64,000 nt of DNA from Leptospira soteropolitanensis (GCF_026151655.1 NZ_JAMQPN010000003.1:1-64000), one strand, 5' to 3'. Shown: positions 54,756-64,000, counted from the first letter of the stretch. Numbers and translations: made by a program. The notes: generated by a model from the sequence alone, not told the origin.

Positions 54756-56585
54756 ATGTCAGTTGAAGAAAAAGGCAAAATTAGTGTAGAAACAGAAAAC
54801 ATCTTTCCCATCATAAAAAAATGGCTATATTCCGAGAAAGATATATTCATTCGAGAATTAGTTTCCAATGCAAGTGATGCAATTACGAAGTTAAAAAAAA
54901 TCGCATTATCCGAAGAATTTGAGGGAGGAAACGAATACAGAATTGACCTAAACTTTGATGTTGAAAATAGAATTCTATCCATTGAAGACAATGGAGTAGG
55001 GATGACTGCAGAAGAAGTCAAAAAGTATATAAACCAAATCGCATTCTCCGGTGCTACAGACTTCGCAAAACAATATCAAAATGCAGAAAACAAAGCAGAA
55101 ATCATTGGCCACTTTGGCCTTGGCTTCTATTCTTCTTTTATGGTTTCTAAAAAAGTTACAATAGAAACTAAATCATATAAAAAAGGACAAACGGCTGTTC
55201 TATGGTCAAGTGAATCAGGAACTGATTTTACGATCTCAGAAATCACAAAAGAATCCAGAGGCACAAAAATATCTTTATATCTCGACAGTGAGTCTGGAGA
55301 ATATTTAGATAAATGGAAATTAAAGGAGCTCGTTAAAAAATATTGCGACTTTTTACCTGTTGGCATTTACGTATCAGGAGAAAAAGCTAATCGCGAAAAA
55401 CCGTTATGGTCAGAAGAACCCGCAAAAGTTTCCGCAGATGATTATAAAGATTTTTATTCTTACTTATTTCCGTTCTCTGGCGAATCCCTTTTCCATATCC
55501 ATCTAAACGTAGATTACCCATTTCGTTTACAAGGAATTCTATATTTCCCAAAACTCACTCATGAATTAGAGGCTTCTAAAAACGGTATTAAACTATTTTG
55601 CAACCATGTATTTGTTAGCGATAATGCAAGCGAACTTATACCACAATTTCTCACCATCCTGAAAGGAACAATAGACATTCCAGACCTGCCCTTGAACGTT
55701 TCGAGGTCATATCTGCAAAATGATCCCCTTGTAAAAAAGATTTCAAACCATATCATCAAAAAAGTTGCCGATCGCCTTATTGAAGATTTCAAAAAAAATA
55801 GAAGCAAATATGAAGAAAATTGGAACGATATTTCATTATTCGTAAAATATGGGGTTCTCACTGATGAAAAATTTTATGATGCGATGAAGGACCACTTAGT
55901 CTTTAAAAATTCAGAAGGTGGATACTCCACAACCTCCGAATATTGGGAAAAAAATAAAGAAAAGAACCAAAACAAAATTTTCTACGCAAATGAAACAGAA
56001 ATGGGATCTGTCTACATGGAGTTACTAAAGTCACAAGGATTGGAAGCTCTATTAGTTGATTCAAAAATCGATTCCCACTTAATACAACATTTGGAAATGA
56101 AAAATCCAGATTGGAAATTTCAAAGAGTCGACTCGGAAATAGCTGACCAAATCGTAGACAAAGAAACTCCCAAAAATTTGGTAAACGAAGATAACAAAAC
56201 GGAATTCGACAGAATCAAAACTTTATTCCAAGCTTCTTTGCCAACCGATACAGTGGAAGTAAAGGTCGAAGCGTTAAAATCTTTAGAGGTTCCAGGAGTC
56301 ATTCTTTTGCCTGAGTTTATGAGGCGAATGTCCGAAATGAACTCAATGTTGAACCGAGAAGACACAAAAAACATCTTAAAATCACATACCCTTATGGTAA
56401 ACGCCAAGTCTCCATTAGTAAAATCCGCCTTACAAGCGTTTGAAGGAGTAAACCCAGATAAAGGAAAAAAATTAGCAAGGATCATCTACGACTTATCGCT
56501 CTTATCAGCGAAGGTAATGGATGAAAAAGAAGTTTCGGAATATACCAAAAGGACAACCGAGTTCCTCCAAGAGATTTTTTCCTAA
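54756..56585 (+). CDS. htpG: Molecular chaperone HtpG (Hsp90)
   Basis: The 609-residue Hsp90 has the ATP-binding domain motifs [23 protein letters not shown] and [13 protein letters not shown], and the middle-domain region [26 protein letters not shown] lies nine bases upstream of the ATG, three bases after batD. No heat-shock promoter or separate start signal is visible before it, so it is probably read with the Bat genes. Confidence 0.96.
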   Translation: MSVEEKGKISVETENIFPIIKKWLYSEKDIFIRELVSNASDAITKLKKIALSEEFEGGNEYRIDLNFDVENRILSIEDNGVGMTAEEVKKYINQIAFSGATDFAKQYQNAENKAEIIGHFGLGFYSSFMVSKKVTIETKSYKKGQTAVLWSSESGTDFTISEITKESRGTKISLYLDSESGEYLDKWKLKELVKKYCDFLPVGIYVSGEKANREKPLWSEEPAKVSADDYKDFYSYLFPFSGESLFHIHLNVDYPFRLQGILYFPKLTHELEASKNGIKLFCNHVFVSDNASELIPQFLTILKGTIDIPDLPLNVSRSYLQNDPLVKKISNHIIKKVADRLIEDFKKNRSKYEENWNDISLFVKYGVLTDEKFYDAMKDHLVFKNSEGGYSTTSEYWEKNKEKNQNKIFYANETEMGSVYMELLKSQGLEALLVDSKIDSHLIQHLEMKNPDWKFQRVDSEIADQIVDKETPKNLVNEDNKTEFDRIKTLFQASLPTDTVEVKVEALKSLEVPGVILLPEFMRRMSEMNSMLNREDTKNILKSHTLMVNAKSPLVKSALQAFEGVNPDKGKKLARIIYDLSLLSAKVMDEKEVSEYTKRTTEFLQEIFS

Positions 56586-56612
56586 CAACGGGAAATTCCT
56601 ACAGAAAGATTT

Positions 56613-56643
56613 GGCAATGATTCCTATTTTTGGAATTGTTGCC
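56613..56643 (+). promoter_or_regulatory. RNA hairpin at the start of the histidine kinase gene
   Basis: Arms GGCAATGATTCC and GGAATTGTTGCC pair along all 12 positions as RNA (two G-U) with loop TATTTTT. It ends two bases before the GTG start and covers the place where a ribosome site should be; none is visible. It could end htpG transcripts or control translation of the kinase. Confidence 0.5.
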
Positions 56644-56645
56644 AT

Positions 56646-58970
56646 GTGATCCAGATTTGTATAACAAGTCGCCTTAGTTCTTTACCTGTCGTTGTCGCCT
56701 ATAAAAAAGGATACTTTGAAGAGTTCGGAGTCAAAGTTTCCCTTCACGTCAACACACACCACAAGGCAATTATGCCATTACTGGACGCTGGTCGAGTCGA
56801 AGCTGGCGAGGTTCCTACCATTGCTTACTTACAAGACAGTTTTTTAAAAAAATCAAAACTCAAACGAATTTATAAAGGCATTTATCTTTACCACTCTCCA
56901 CTTTCTTTCTACTCAAGATTTCAATTCAAACCAGAAGACTTAACAAGAAACAAAGCCTATATATTACCAGTCCCACACCAATACTCTGTAGAAAGACTTT
57001 TTGCGGAAAAATTTCTAGAGGAATATGCTCCCAAAAATCCAGTCAAAGTTCGTTACATTGATACACCAGGATTTTTGGAAGAAAAAGAATTTCTAAAACC
57101 TTCTTGTCTAGGTTTAGTTTCCGACTCTTTCTCTAGCCCATTCCTTCGAAACTTTCAAGACTTTGCTAATACACTTGAATTACCAATACTTGAAACCAAA
57201 TCTTTTTATCCTTCCACCTTATTAGCGTTCAGTGGGGACGCTGTATTAAAAACAGGAAGAGATGTCTCCGGTGTACTGCTTGCGGTAAAAAAAGCCATAG
57301 ACCTTTTACAAAACACAAACCAGTTAAGTAATGGAAACTTATGGGAAGACTTACAACTCTCACATTTTTACCCACATCTAAGAGTAGGGGAAACAAAGAA
57401 TCTCCTTAACTCACATCCCCTAATCCAAAAAGGTATTTTTTCCTACAAAGGAGACGCCACAACTCTCTATCCACTTCTTAAAGATGTATACTTTCGATTG
57501 ATTCGCAGGGTCATCCAACCTGACGCAGTAAAAGCAGCCTTTGATTTTGATGAGATCCTTTCGGCTTTAGAGCCAAAGAAAGTATTTGATGTGCGTAAAC
57601 TAAGCAGCTTCCAAGAACCAAAGGAAATAAAATTACATGCGCCATCACAAATCAACTATAGGAAACTAAACGCAGTACGACACCTCATTGTCGACGTCAA
57701 CTCAGTAGTATTGGATATACTTCAAGGAAATTACAATTCTAGACTAAATTCAGATGAAACTTTACAATTAGATAACCGGGTCAAAGTTCTCGTAAACTCT
57801 ATGTTAGACTCATTTAATGCAAAACTTGAACTCCAAAGAGAAGAAATCACTGAACTCGAAAACCTTATCTCTATTTTAGAAATCAAACTTGATCGTTCAG
57901 CCGTAGACCTTCAATATTCGGAAGAAAAATACAGATATTTATTTGAATTTTCAAGAGAGGCCATTGCCCTTGTAGACGCCGACACCGGAAGCATACTAGA
58001 AGCTAATAATCAGTTCCGATTATTAACTGGATATACCCGTGGTGACATCACAAAGATGAATATCGAAGATATCATCCTTGGTAACCAAGTGTCCAACCAA
58101 CTTAGGTTTGGCTCGGACCTTTCTTCCGATACTATGTTATCACTTCCCGATGTGGAAATCCTCGTCAAAGATGGAAGTAAACTTGAAGTAGATATCAGTT
58201 TTACTTCTATTTTGCTTTCACCCAAAAAACGTTACCAAGTACAGTTCCGCCCCAATTCAGAGAGAAAAGAACAAGAAAGACTACAACACGAATTTATTTC
58301 AAACGTAAGCCATGAACTAAGAAGCCCTATGACAAATATCAGAGGATATTTAGAATTTTTTAAATCCGATACCTCTTTACCATTTAACACCGAACACAAA
58401 AATATGTTAGAAGTAATAGATAAAAATGCTAAACGACTAAGCTTTTTAATCGAAAATCTATTAAAGTTAACCACATCAAGAGAAAAAGACAAAGAGGCTG
58501 AGGTAGTAGAAATTTTCGATCCCGTTCCTGTGATCGAAGACGTAATTCACATGAACTCGCATCTAGCAAAAGGAAAAGCGATTGAATGGGATTTATCACT
58601 CAAAAAAGGATTTTTCTTACGTGGAATCAAATTCGAATTCTCACAAATCATTACCAACCTTTATGTAAATGCTCTAAAATATACATTTAAAGGCAAAATC
58701 GGAATTTCTATTCGCGAAACCAATGGGAAAATTGAAATCACGGTAGAGGATACAGGAATTGGAATCGACCCTACCTACAAAAACCAAATCTTCGATCGTT
58801 TTTTCCGAATTCCTTCTTCTGATAATAAAAAGATAGGTGGGACAGGTCTTGGATTGTCCATCGTCAAGTCATTAGTGGATAAAATGTCCGGAGAAATTTT
58901 TGTCGAAAGCAAAATGGGTGAGGGAAGTAAGTTCACCATTTACTTCCCAAAAGTAAACATCAGCGCTTAG
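56646..58970 (+). CDS. Soluble histidine kinase with NMT1/THI5-like and PAS domains
   Basis: The 774-residue protein begins directly with an NMT1/THI5-type substrate-binding fold (IQICITSRLSSLPVVVAYKKGYFEEFGVKVSLHV, LLDAGRVEAGEVPTIAYL), about 300 residues, with no signal peptide or membrane helix. A coiled coil and PAS domain (YRYLFEFSREAIALVDADTGSILEANNQF) follow, then the kinase core: H556 (NVSHELRSPMTNIRGYL), N-box NLYVNALKYTF, DTGIGI and GGTGLGLSIV. It would sense a small molecule in the cytoplasm. No response regulator is adjacent. The GTG start is set by the start of the domain. Confidence 0.85.
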   Translation: MIQICITSRLSSLPVVVAYKKGYFEEFGVKVSLHVNTHHKAIMPLLDAGRVEAGEVPTIAYLQDSFLKKSKLKRIYKGIYLYHSPLSFYSRFQFKPEDLTRNKAYILPVPHQYSVERLFAEKFLEEYAPKNPVKVRYIDTPGFLEEKEFLKPSCLGLVSDSFSSPFLRNFQDFANTLELPILETKSFYPSTLLAFSGDAVLKTGRDVSGVLLAVKKAIDLLQNTNQLSNGNLWEDLQLSHFYPHLRVGETKNLLNSHPLIQKGIFSYKGDATTLYPLLKDVYFRLIRRVIQPDAVKAAFDFDEILSALEPKKVFDVRKLSSFQEPKEIKLHAPSQINYRKLNAVRHLIVDVNSVVLDILQGNYNSRLNSDETLQLDNRVKVLVNSMLDSFNAKLELQREEITELENLISILEIKLDRSAVDLQYSEEKYRYLFEFSREAIALVDADTGSILEANNQFRLLTGYTRGDITKMNIEDIILGNQVSNQLRFGSDLSSDTMLSLPDVEILVKDGSKLEVDISFTSILLSPKKRYQVQFRPNSERKEQERLQHEFISNVSHELRSPMTNIRGYLEFFKSDTSLPFNTEHKNMLEVIDKNAKRLSFLIENLLKLTTSREKDKEAEVVEIFDPVPVIEDVIHMNSHLAKGKAIEWDLSLKKGFFLRGIKFEFSQIITNLYVNALKYTFKGKIGISIRETNGKIEITVEDTGIGIDPTYKNQIFDRFFRIPSSDNKKIGGTGLGLSIVKSLVDKMSGEIFVESKMGEGSKFTIYFPKVNISA

Positions 58971-59763
58971 CAGTTTTTTTCTTTTTGGGAATCTGTTTTT
59001 TCTTGGTCGTTTGTTTTGATTTTTTCTTTGCAGGTAAATCATCAGGTTTCAATAGAACTAGGGCAGGGATGTTCTTCTCATCCAACTGCATCCCCGAAAG
59101 AATCAGCGAAAGCTCTAACATCTCCCTTGTTCCCAGCAAATGCATCATTTCTAACGCTTGGTTCATTCCGAGTTTTCTAAAAATCTTCAGTGTATTCCCA
59201 ACGCCAAAAAACTTGATGAGGATCGGAAGCTCAGCTAACCCACGTTGTTTGATCCACTTTTTGCAATCAGCCACAGAAAGTTCACTTACGAGTTGGATTA
59301 CAGATCCAACTTGAATTTCATCCACCAGCCAAAGAAAGTCCTTCATAGGAATTTCTTTCAAAAGAGCGATGGATTTATCTATTCCCAAAGTCTTAAGAAT
59401 TTCCACACTAGTTTCTTTTCCTAATGTTTTTGCAAGAAGTCCCACATCATGCGGAGGAATGCTTCGGGACACAAGAGCCAAATCTTCCATCGGAAGAGAA
59501 TGGATAAAATAAACCAAATCATCATCTTCATTCTCTCGGATCATCTCCACGAGAATTTTTTCAGGGATCTGCTTTACCAACTCAACTACAGTATCTTCAC
59601 TTAACTTTTGCGTTAAAACAATGAGCCTTTCTTTAGGCACCTTCCCTGTTAGTGAAAGTAACTTCTCATAACCGAGATTTTTCAAAATCTGAAAAGATTT
59701 TTTGGGGCCAAGTTTTTCTAAATACTGATATACACTTTGGATGGTAACTAGAACTTCTTTCAT
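58960..59763 (-). CDS. Helical-repeat protein (MgtE-N/FliG-like) with basic tail
   Basis: The 267-residue protein consists of repeated two-helix units (LVELVKQIPEKILVEMIRENEDDDLVYFIHSLPMEDLALVSRSIPP, LLAKTLGKETSVEILKTLG) like the N-terminal domain of MgtE or the FliG armadillo repeats. There is no membrane part, so it is not a transporter. The last 24 residues are almost all Lys/Thr (KKKSKQTTKKKQIPKKKKTAKR). The ATG at 59763 is preferred to one 21 bases earlier. A cytoplasmic scaffold or nucleic-acid-bound protein is possible. Confidence 0.68.
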   Translation of the reverse strand: MKEVLVTIQSVYQYLEKLGPKKSFQILKNLGYEKLLSLTGKVPKERLIVLTQKLSEDTVVELVKQIPEKILVEMIRENEDDDLVYFIHSLPMEDLALVSRSIPPHDVGLLAKTLGKETSVEILKTLGIDKSIALLKEIPMKDFLWLVDEIQVGSVIQLVSELSVADCKKWIKQRGLAELPILIKFFGVGNTLKIFRKLGMNQALEMMHLLGTREMLELSLILSGMQLDEKNIPALVLLKPDDLPAKKKSKQTTKKKQIPKKKKTAKR

Positions 59764-59854
59764 TTGCCCCAACTTTGGATACAAACTGTCAGAATCTTCA
59801 AAAAATTCCAGAGAAATTCCTTTTCGAATCTGTTTAATTTTGCAAAATGGAAGA

Positions 59855-61018
59855 GTGAAGCAGCGCCAACTTTTGATTCTTTTGGTATTTTTCCTTTTGG
59901 GAGTAGGGGCACTTATCTACTCTAAAACTGCACCTTACGAACATTCTCTTTCTGCACTTATTGGGATTTGGGAAGGATTCTACCAAATCAATCCGAACTT
60001 AGTTGATTCCCAATTTGTGATCTACAAATCGGGAGGTTATGACGGCCAATTTTTTTACTTTCTCGCAAAAGATATGTTTGTCGGTGGGGATTGGGATTTA
60101 ATTGTAGACTCCTACCACTTCCGTTTTCACAGAATTGGCCTTTCTCTCTTTGTTGGCCTTTTTTCATTAATTTTCGGATTCACTCATTATCCCATAATCA
60201 CTCTTCTTTTTTTATTTTTAGTATTTTCTGTATCCGTATTCTGCCTGTATTTTTTACTTCCCGATTCAAAAAAATGGTTTGTTGTCTTTTATTTATTTTC
60301 GCCTTTCTCCTTAAATGCAAACCTACTCCTTGTCGCAGATTCACTCTTTGTTAGTTTTGGAATCATAGCTTTCTATTTTTTCACAAAAAAGCAGGACTTT
60401 CTTGCCGTTTTCTTTTTCCTGCTAATGGTAATCACCCGAGAGTTAGGGATTTTGTTTCTTGCACCGATTGTTATTAGCGCATTCATCGAAAAAAAATGGA
60501 CAAAGATGGCCCTTTATTCCATCCCTGGTTTCGTTTTTGTTTGTTTGGTGGGATTCGGCTTAGTCCATCCACCAAATCATCTAGGTACAAATCCACTCGG
60601 ATTTCGAGATATGACAGACCTTCCTTTGTTTGGTTTTTTCAAAAGTTTTATAGAAAATGGGTCTTTCCAATTTAAACTCAAAGAATTTCCCAAAATTCTC
60701 TTTTTCATCTCTTTCCTTCTGTTAACCATTACGAGCGTCCAATCACTAAAGGATTCTTTCTCCAAAAATATAAACATACTTGTACCTATTTTTGGAAGTC
60801 TCTTTGTCATACTCATTGCAGAAGAAGGGTATTGGAGGTCTTTTGATAACCTAAGTAGAATGTTCACATTAATTTTGCCATTTTCACTATTATTAGAGGA
60901 TGCATTCAAAAAACCGTTTTTACGTCTATTTCTTGGAATATCTATTACCTTATTTCTATTCTTAATCATTCGAATTCTTTGGGTCACCCAAACTAAGGAG
61001 TATTTTTTAGCCCTATGA
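59855..61018 (+). CDS. Polytopic membrane protein, GT-C-like (glycopolymer type)
   Basis: About 387 residues with some eleven membrane helices. The first periplasmic loop holds SGGYDGQFFYFLAKDMFVGGDWDLIVDSYHFRFHRIG, whose YDGQFFY motif is shared by a group of cell-surface glycopolymer proteins (AZOBR_p60025 type, from memory). It may move or add sugars on lipid carriers. The start is uncertain: GTG at 59855 begins just before the first helix, and GGAAG lies close upstream. It overlaps the mqnD gene by 4 bases. Confidence 0.7.
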   Translation: MKQRQLLILLVFFLLGVGALIYSKTAPYEHSLSALIGIWEGFYQINPNLVDSQFVIYKSGGYDGQFFYFLAKDMFVGGDWDLIVDSYHFRFHRIGLSLFVGLFSLIFGFTHYPIITLLFLFLVFSVSVFCLYFLLPDSKKWFVVFYLFSPFSLNANLLLVADSLFVSFGIIAFYFFTKKQDFLAVFFFLLMVITRELGILFLAPIVISAFIEKKWTKMALYSIPGFVFVCLVGFGLVHPPNHLGTNPLGFRDMTDLPLFGFFKSFIENGSFQFKLKEFPKILFFISFLLLTITSVQSLKDSFSKNINILVPIFGSLFVILIAEEGYWRSFDNLSRMFTLILPFSLLLEDAFKKPFLRLFLGISITLFLFLIIRILWVTQTKEYFLAL

Positions 61019-61842
61019 TATCTCTTGCTTATTCCCCATGCCCCAATGATACTTTCCTCTTTTACCACCTGATCCGTAATGCAAATTACCCAGTAAAAGA
61101 AGAACTATACGACGTAGAAAACTTAAACGAATTTGCTTTTGCGGGAAAATTTCCCGTCACAAAACTTTCGTTTGCTGCCTATTTTCATATCATCGACAAA
61201 TATATTTTACTCGAAACGGGATCTGCATTAGGAAGAGGTTGTGGCCCTATTCTCATCAGAAAAAAAAATTCAAAAACAGACCTATCTAACTATAAAAAGT
61301 TCTACATACCAGGGAAATTAACCACAGCAAACCTACTATTATCCCTATATACCAATGGAAAACAAAACCCAACACCATTACGTTACGATGAGATCATTCC
61401 CAAAGTAATGATCGAAGACGATAGCCTTGGAGTCATTATTCATGAGGAACGTTTTACCTATGAAGATAGGGGAATGGAAAAGGTAGTGGATCTTGGGGAA
61501 TGGTGGGAAAACTCTACGGGATATCCTATTCCTTTAGGTGCCATTGCTATTCGGAGAGATATCCCAAGAGAAGAAGCACTTCGGTTCCAAAATAATCTAA
61601 GGCAAAGCCTTAATGCGGCCTATTTGGAACCAAAAGAAATGATGGATTACATCAGGACTAATTCACAAAACAAAGAAGATGCGGTAATCAAATCCCATAT
61701 CAACTTGTATGTAAATGAATTTACAAAAAACCTAGGCAATGATGGTCATGGGGCCGTGGAATATCTCTTACAAAGAGCAATTGAGGCAGGTTTCATCAAA
61801 AAACCCACCTCATCATTGCCTTTATTTTTAGGAGAAAGTTAA
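61015..61842 (+). CDS. mqnD: 1,4-dihydroxy-6-naphthoate synthase-like protein
   Basis: The 275-residue protein has the MqnD start SLAYSPCPNDTFLFYHLI, then TKLSFAAYFHII, GSALGRGCGPILI, GVIIHEERFTYED and GYPIPLGAIAIRRDI. It cleaves cyclic dehypoxanthine futalosine in the futalosine route to menaquinone, the quinone used by the cbb3, NDH-2 and GlpD enzymes. It overlaps the GT-C-like gene by 4 bases and the convergent repeat gene by 15. Confidence 0.87.
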   Translation: MISLAYSPCPNDTFLFYHLIRNANYPVKEELYDVENLNEFAFAGKFPVTKLSFAAYFHIIDKYILLETGSALGRGCGPILIRKKNSKTDLSNYKKFYIPGKLTTANLLLSLYTNGKQNPTPLRYDEIIPKVMIEDDSLGVIIHEERFTYEDRGMEKVVDLGEWWENSTGYPIPLGAIAIRRDIPREEALRFQNNLRQSLNAAYLEPKEMMDYIRTNSQNKEDAVIKSHINLYVNEFTKNLGNDGHGAVEYLLQRAIEAGFIKKPTSSLPLFLGES

Positions 61843-63993
61843 CATACAAAGGATTCTTCCTTTGTCTCGTTTACAAGCTTCAATGGCCTTAGCCACAAGC
61901 ATCCCAGGTTTTAATTTCGAAAGATCGGCCTTAACAGCATGACCAGAAGAAAGTCCTGAGACCAAAAGATCTCCAGGATAAATCGGGACTTGCGATGCAT
62001 CCACATGAATTTTTGCAATCCCAAGTAGAGCCACTAGGACATACTCGACAGTCTTCTCTTGTTTTCCAAATACCACATTGGCACTTGAAACACAAACACC
62101 GATTACATTGGTAGAGTAGGGGTGTTTCGATCTTCCCAAAACACCAGGCTCTTCTGTGGCTACGAGCAGATCCCCCGCAGTCACAACATCTTTTCCATCC
62201 AATCTAAAATAACGAGCAATACATTCCTCGCCGCCTTCTTTTGTTATACGAATATTCCCTTCGAATAAAGACTCTCCATTCGCATAAATAGCCTTACCGG
62301 AACCAGGAAGTTCCATCTCAGGAATTCCTTTACCATCCACAATTAAAGCAAAATCTGATTGAGAGAGAAAACGACCACCTGGTGCCGTTGTACCGGCACC
62401 CAAAATTCCTGCTGATTGTTTTTCGTACTTTCCTTTAGAAATTCCATACACTCCCACAGAATCTCCGAACCCGGTGACACCAGTACCAGATGACACACCA
62501 ACAACTCCGGTTCCTACTTTTGTATTTTTCCCATAGATGATAGCATCATTTGTTTGTGGCGGCACAAAACCTTTTGAATTGGCTTCTGCCTCCCCCGTGA
62601 TTTTCAAAAGCCCTGTATGTGAATTAAAATCATGTTCCTTTTCTGCATATGGATGTGTGTGTGGTTTTGGATCTCTTTTATCAGAAAGTCTCGGGTCATC
62701 GGAAAGTACTACCTTACCAGGGACTGCCTCTCCATGATTTGCCAGTAATACAATCCCTGCATCTTGGAATCCGGCTTTTGCCAAACGTTTATCATTTCCT
62801 TGGACTACAGTGCCTGGTTTTGTTTCTCCAGAGTGTGCTAATTGTACAATACCATGTAATTCTGTACTTGCATGTTTTAGTCGTTTATCATTTCCTTGGA
62901 CCACTGTATTTGGCTCTTCCCCGCCATTTGGTGCCAGCTGTACAATCCCCTTAGAAGTATTGGTAGCATCTCTAAGCCTTGGATCATCACCAGTCACTAC
63001 TTTGTCAACAGCGACTTCTCCAGCATCAGCCAGTTGCACTAAACCAATAGATTTTTTTGTAGCAACACGAAGACGTGAATCGTTCCCTTGAACAGCTACA
63101 CCGGGCCGAGTTTCACCATCTAACGCGAGCTCAACGATACCAGGGTGGTCTGTGGAAGCACTACGTAAACGTTCATCATCAGATTGTACAACAAGTCCTG
63201 GTCTTGCTTCTCCACTTCTCGATAACCGAACTAGACCATGAGTGAGTTCAGTGGCGATTTTTAGGCGTTTGTCATTTCCTTGGACGGCAACCCCTGGTTT
63301 TTCTTCCCCATCTGATGCCAATTCCACAATCCCACGATACTCCGTAGTAGCATCTCGCAGACGCCTGTCATTGGCCTGAACCACTACACCTTCTTTTACC
63401 TCTCCATCCACAGCAAGGCGAATGATCCCGGATCTAAGGACAGAAGCATAGGGGAGGGGTTCTCTTGTCGGGCCACCGTAATCTTTTTTGTCCGGACTAG
63501 AGTATAACTCAAGCTCTATGACTTCAGTAATATAATCTTTTTTATTTTGTTGTTTCTCTTGGATAAAAACTAATTTAAGAAATCGTAAATTAACAGCGGA
63601 GAATCTCCATTTATACCATGTTCCGGGCTCCGATAAGAAGAAGTTCTCCTCATGAAGTTGGTGCCACGTAATATCATCTTCACTATAATAAGCAACAAAT
63701 CGTTCTGGAAAATTAGTGACTGGATCATTTTTGGTAAGCATCCGCATCTCTTCGATGCGATTCACCGAACCCATATCCAGAATCAAATATTCTTCTTCGG
63801 GCTCTTCTTTCTTTTTCGATGACCAACCGTAGTCAGGCCTTGTATCAAAAAGATTTTCTTTTACAAAGAGCCTATCTAGTTCTGAACTTGCCTGGATCGA
63901 TTGAACCCCAGTAATTAGAATTTTTAATTGACCAAAACTAATCCGATTCTTTCCATTGCTTGCCTTCCTTGAAATTTTAGAAACAAACTTCAC
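61828..63993 (-). CDS. Discoidin-like domain / 32-residue-repeat fibre-like protein (start may lie outside the window)
   Basis: The 721-residue frame starts at a GTG at 63993 but is open to the window edge, so it may be partial. Residues about 20-165 look like a discoidin (F5/8C) domain: EYLILDMGSVNRIEEMRML...FPERFVAYYSEDDITWHQL...RFLKLVF. Eight 32-residue repeats follow at 189-444, then HTHPYAEKEHDFNSHTG and a glycine-rich beta-solenoid-like region (GVVGVSSGTGVTGFGDSVGVYGI), then a C-terminal domain of about 150 residues. It looks like a tail-fibre or adhesin stalk. There is no signal peptide. Confidence 0.75.
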   Translation of the reverse strand: MKFVSKISRKASNGKNRISFGQLKILITGVQSIQASSELDRLFVKENLFDTRPDYGWSSKKKEEPEEEYLILDMGSVNRIEEMRMLTKNDPVTNFPERFVAYYSEDDITWHQLHEENFFLSEPGTWYKWRFSAVNLRFLKLVFIQEKQQNKKDYITEVIELELYSSPDKKDYGGPTREPLPYASVLRSGIIRLAVDGEVKEGVVVQANDRRLRDATTEYRGIVELASDGEEKPGVAVQGNDKRLKIATELTHGLVRLSRSGEARPGLVVQSDDERLRSASTDHPGIVELALDGETRPGVAVQGNDSRLRVATKKSIGLVQLADAGEVAVDKVVTGDDPRLRDATNTSKGIVQLAPNGGEEPNTVVQGNDKRLKHASTELHGIVQLAHSGETKPGTVVQGNDKRLAKAGFQDAGIVLLANHGEAVPGKVVLSDDPRLSDKRDPKPHTHPYAEKEHDFNSHTGLLKITGEAEANSKGFVPPQTNDAIIYGKNTKVGTGVVGVSSGTGVTGFGDSVGVYGISKGKYEKQSAGILGAGTTAPGGRFLSQSDFALIVDGKGIPEMELPGSGKAIYANGESLFEGNIRITKEGGEECIARYFRLDGKDVVTAGDLLVATEEPGVLGRSKHPYSTNVIGVCVSSANVVFGKQEKTVEYVLVALLGIAKIHVDASQVPIYPGDLLVSGLSSGHAVKADLSKLKPGMLVAKAIEACKRDKGRILCMLTFS
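62662..63429 (-). repeat. Eight in-frame 96-base repeats in the fibre-like gene
   Basis: Each unit encodes a 32-residue motif of the form GIVxLAxxGExxPGxVVQGNDxRLxxAT. The eight units diverge, with QGNDKRL or close variants in most. They are in frame and unspaced, so they are protein repeats and not a CRISPR or satellite. Confidence 0.85.
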
Positions 63994-64000
63994 ATAACGA

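Noticed and set aside
58960..59763. Magnesium transporter MgtE
   Set aside because: Only the helical N-domain pattern is present; there is no membrane domain.
62662..63429. CRISPR or satellite array
   Set aside because: The repeats are 96 bases, in frame, diverged and without spacers; they are protein repeats.

Overview
The window reads as chromosomal DNA of a Leptospira species (spirochaete). By eye the base composition is low-to-moderate GC. Genes are tightly packed, with many TTG/GTG starts and short overlaps. Short spirochaetal-type lipoproteins, a BatB-TPR fusion, a menaquinone (futalosine-route) gene and a full cbb3 oxidase operon all point the same way. A free-living (saprophytic-type) leptospire seems likely, but that is inference. 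No tRNA, rRNA, insertion sequence, CRISPR array or phage replication/structural module was seen, and no gene-free stretch exceeds 300 bases.

Region by region. 0.1-6.2 kb: gltBD, glutamate synthase. 6.2-7.4 kb: an envelope protein of unknown role. 7.4-15.5 kb: a complete cbb3 cytochrome oxidase operon (ccoN-O-Q-P-G-H-I-S plus a SafE-like membrane protein), preceded by an FNR/FixK-type box. 15.5-18.8 kb, minus strand: a Spy/CpxP-like lipoprotein, ECF sigma factor and small membrane protein that resemble a CnrYXH-type envelope-sensing unit, then several secreted proteins. 18.9-21.4 kb: aspartase, a lone receiver protein and a lytic transglycosylase. 22.9-26 kb: a B12-dependent acyl-CoA mutase of the MeaA/ethylmalonyl-CoA type with its MeaB-like GTPase. 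26-31.2 kb, minus strand: a glycerol-phosphate/ether-lipid-like operon (AGPS-like flavoprotein, TetR, lipid kinase, GlpD, thioesterase) with a candidate TetR operator. 31.3-38 kb: HU, an unusual NAD-kinase-like/STAS fusion, a GHKL-ATPase/HDOD fusion, a cyclic-nucleotide-binding protein and an acyltransferase.

38-41 kb, minus strand: a parA-parB operon with two further genes, and two near-identical GGGGTGAAA/TTTCACCCC palindromes, one upstream of parA and one inside parB. These are candidates for a non-canonical centromere (parS-like) system. Divergent from it is an omptin-like outer-membrane protease candidate, followed by a YgjP-type metallopeptidase, a low-molecular-weight phosphatase and an NDH-2. 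45.3-56.6 kb: one long plus-strand run of genes (hydrolase, thioesterase, MORN lipoprotein, MoxR, DUF58, BatA, BatB-TPR, BatD, HtpG). 56.6-64 kb: a soluble histidine kinase with an NMT1/THI5-like input domain, a helical-repeat protein, a GT-C-like membrane protein, MqnD, and a discoidin/32-residue-repeat protein running to the window edge.

Functionally, the cbb3 operon, NDH-2, GlpD and MqnD are parts of one quinone-based respiratory chain. GltBD and aspartase handle nitrogen. The Bat/HtpG run and the Spy-ECF unit are envelope and stress functions. The most unusual items are the par locus with its palindromes, the NADK-STAS and GHKL-HDOD fusions, the mono-haem CcoP, the omptin-like protein and the soluble NMT1-PAS-kinase.
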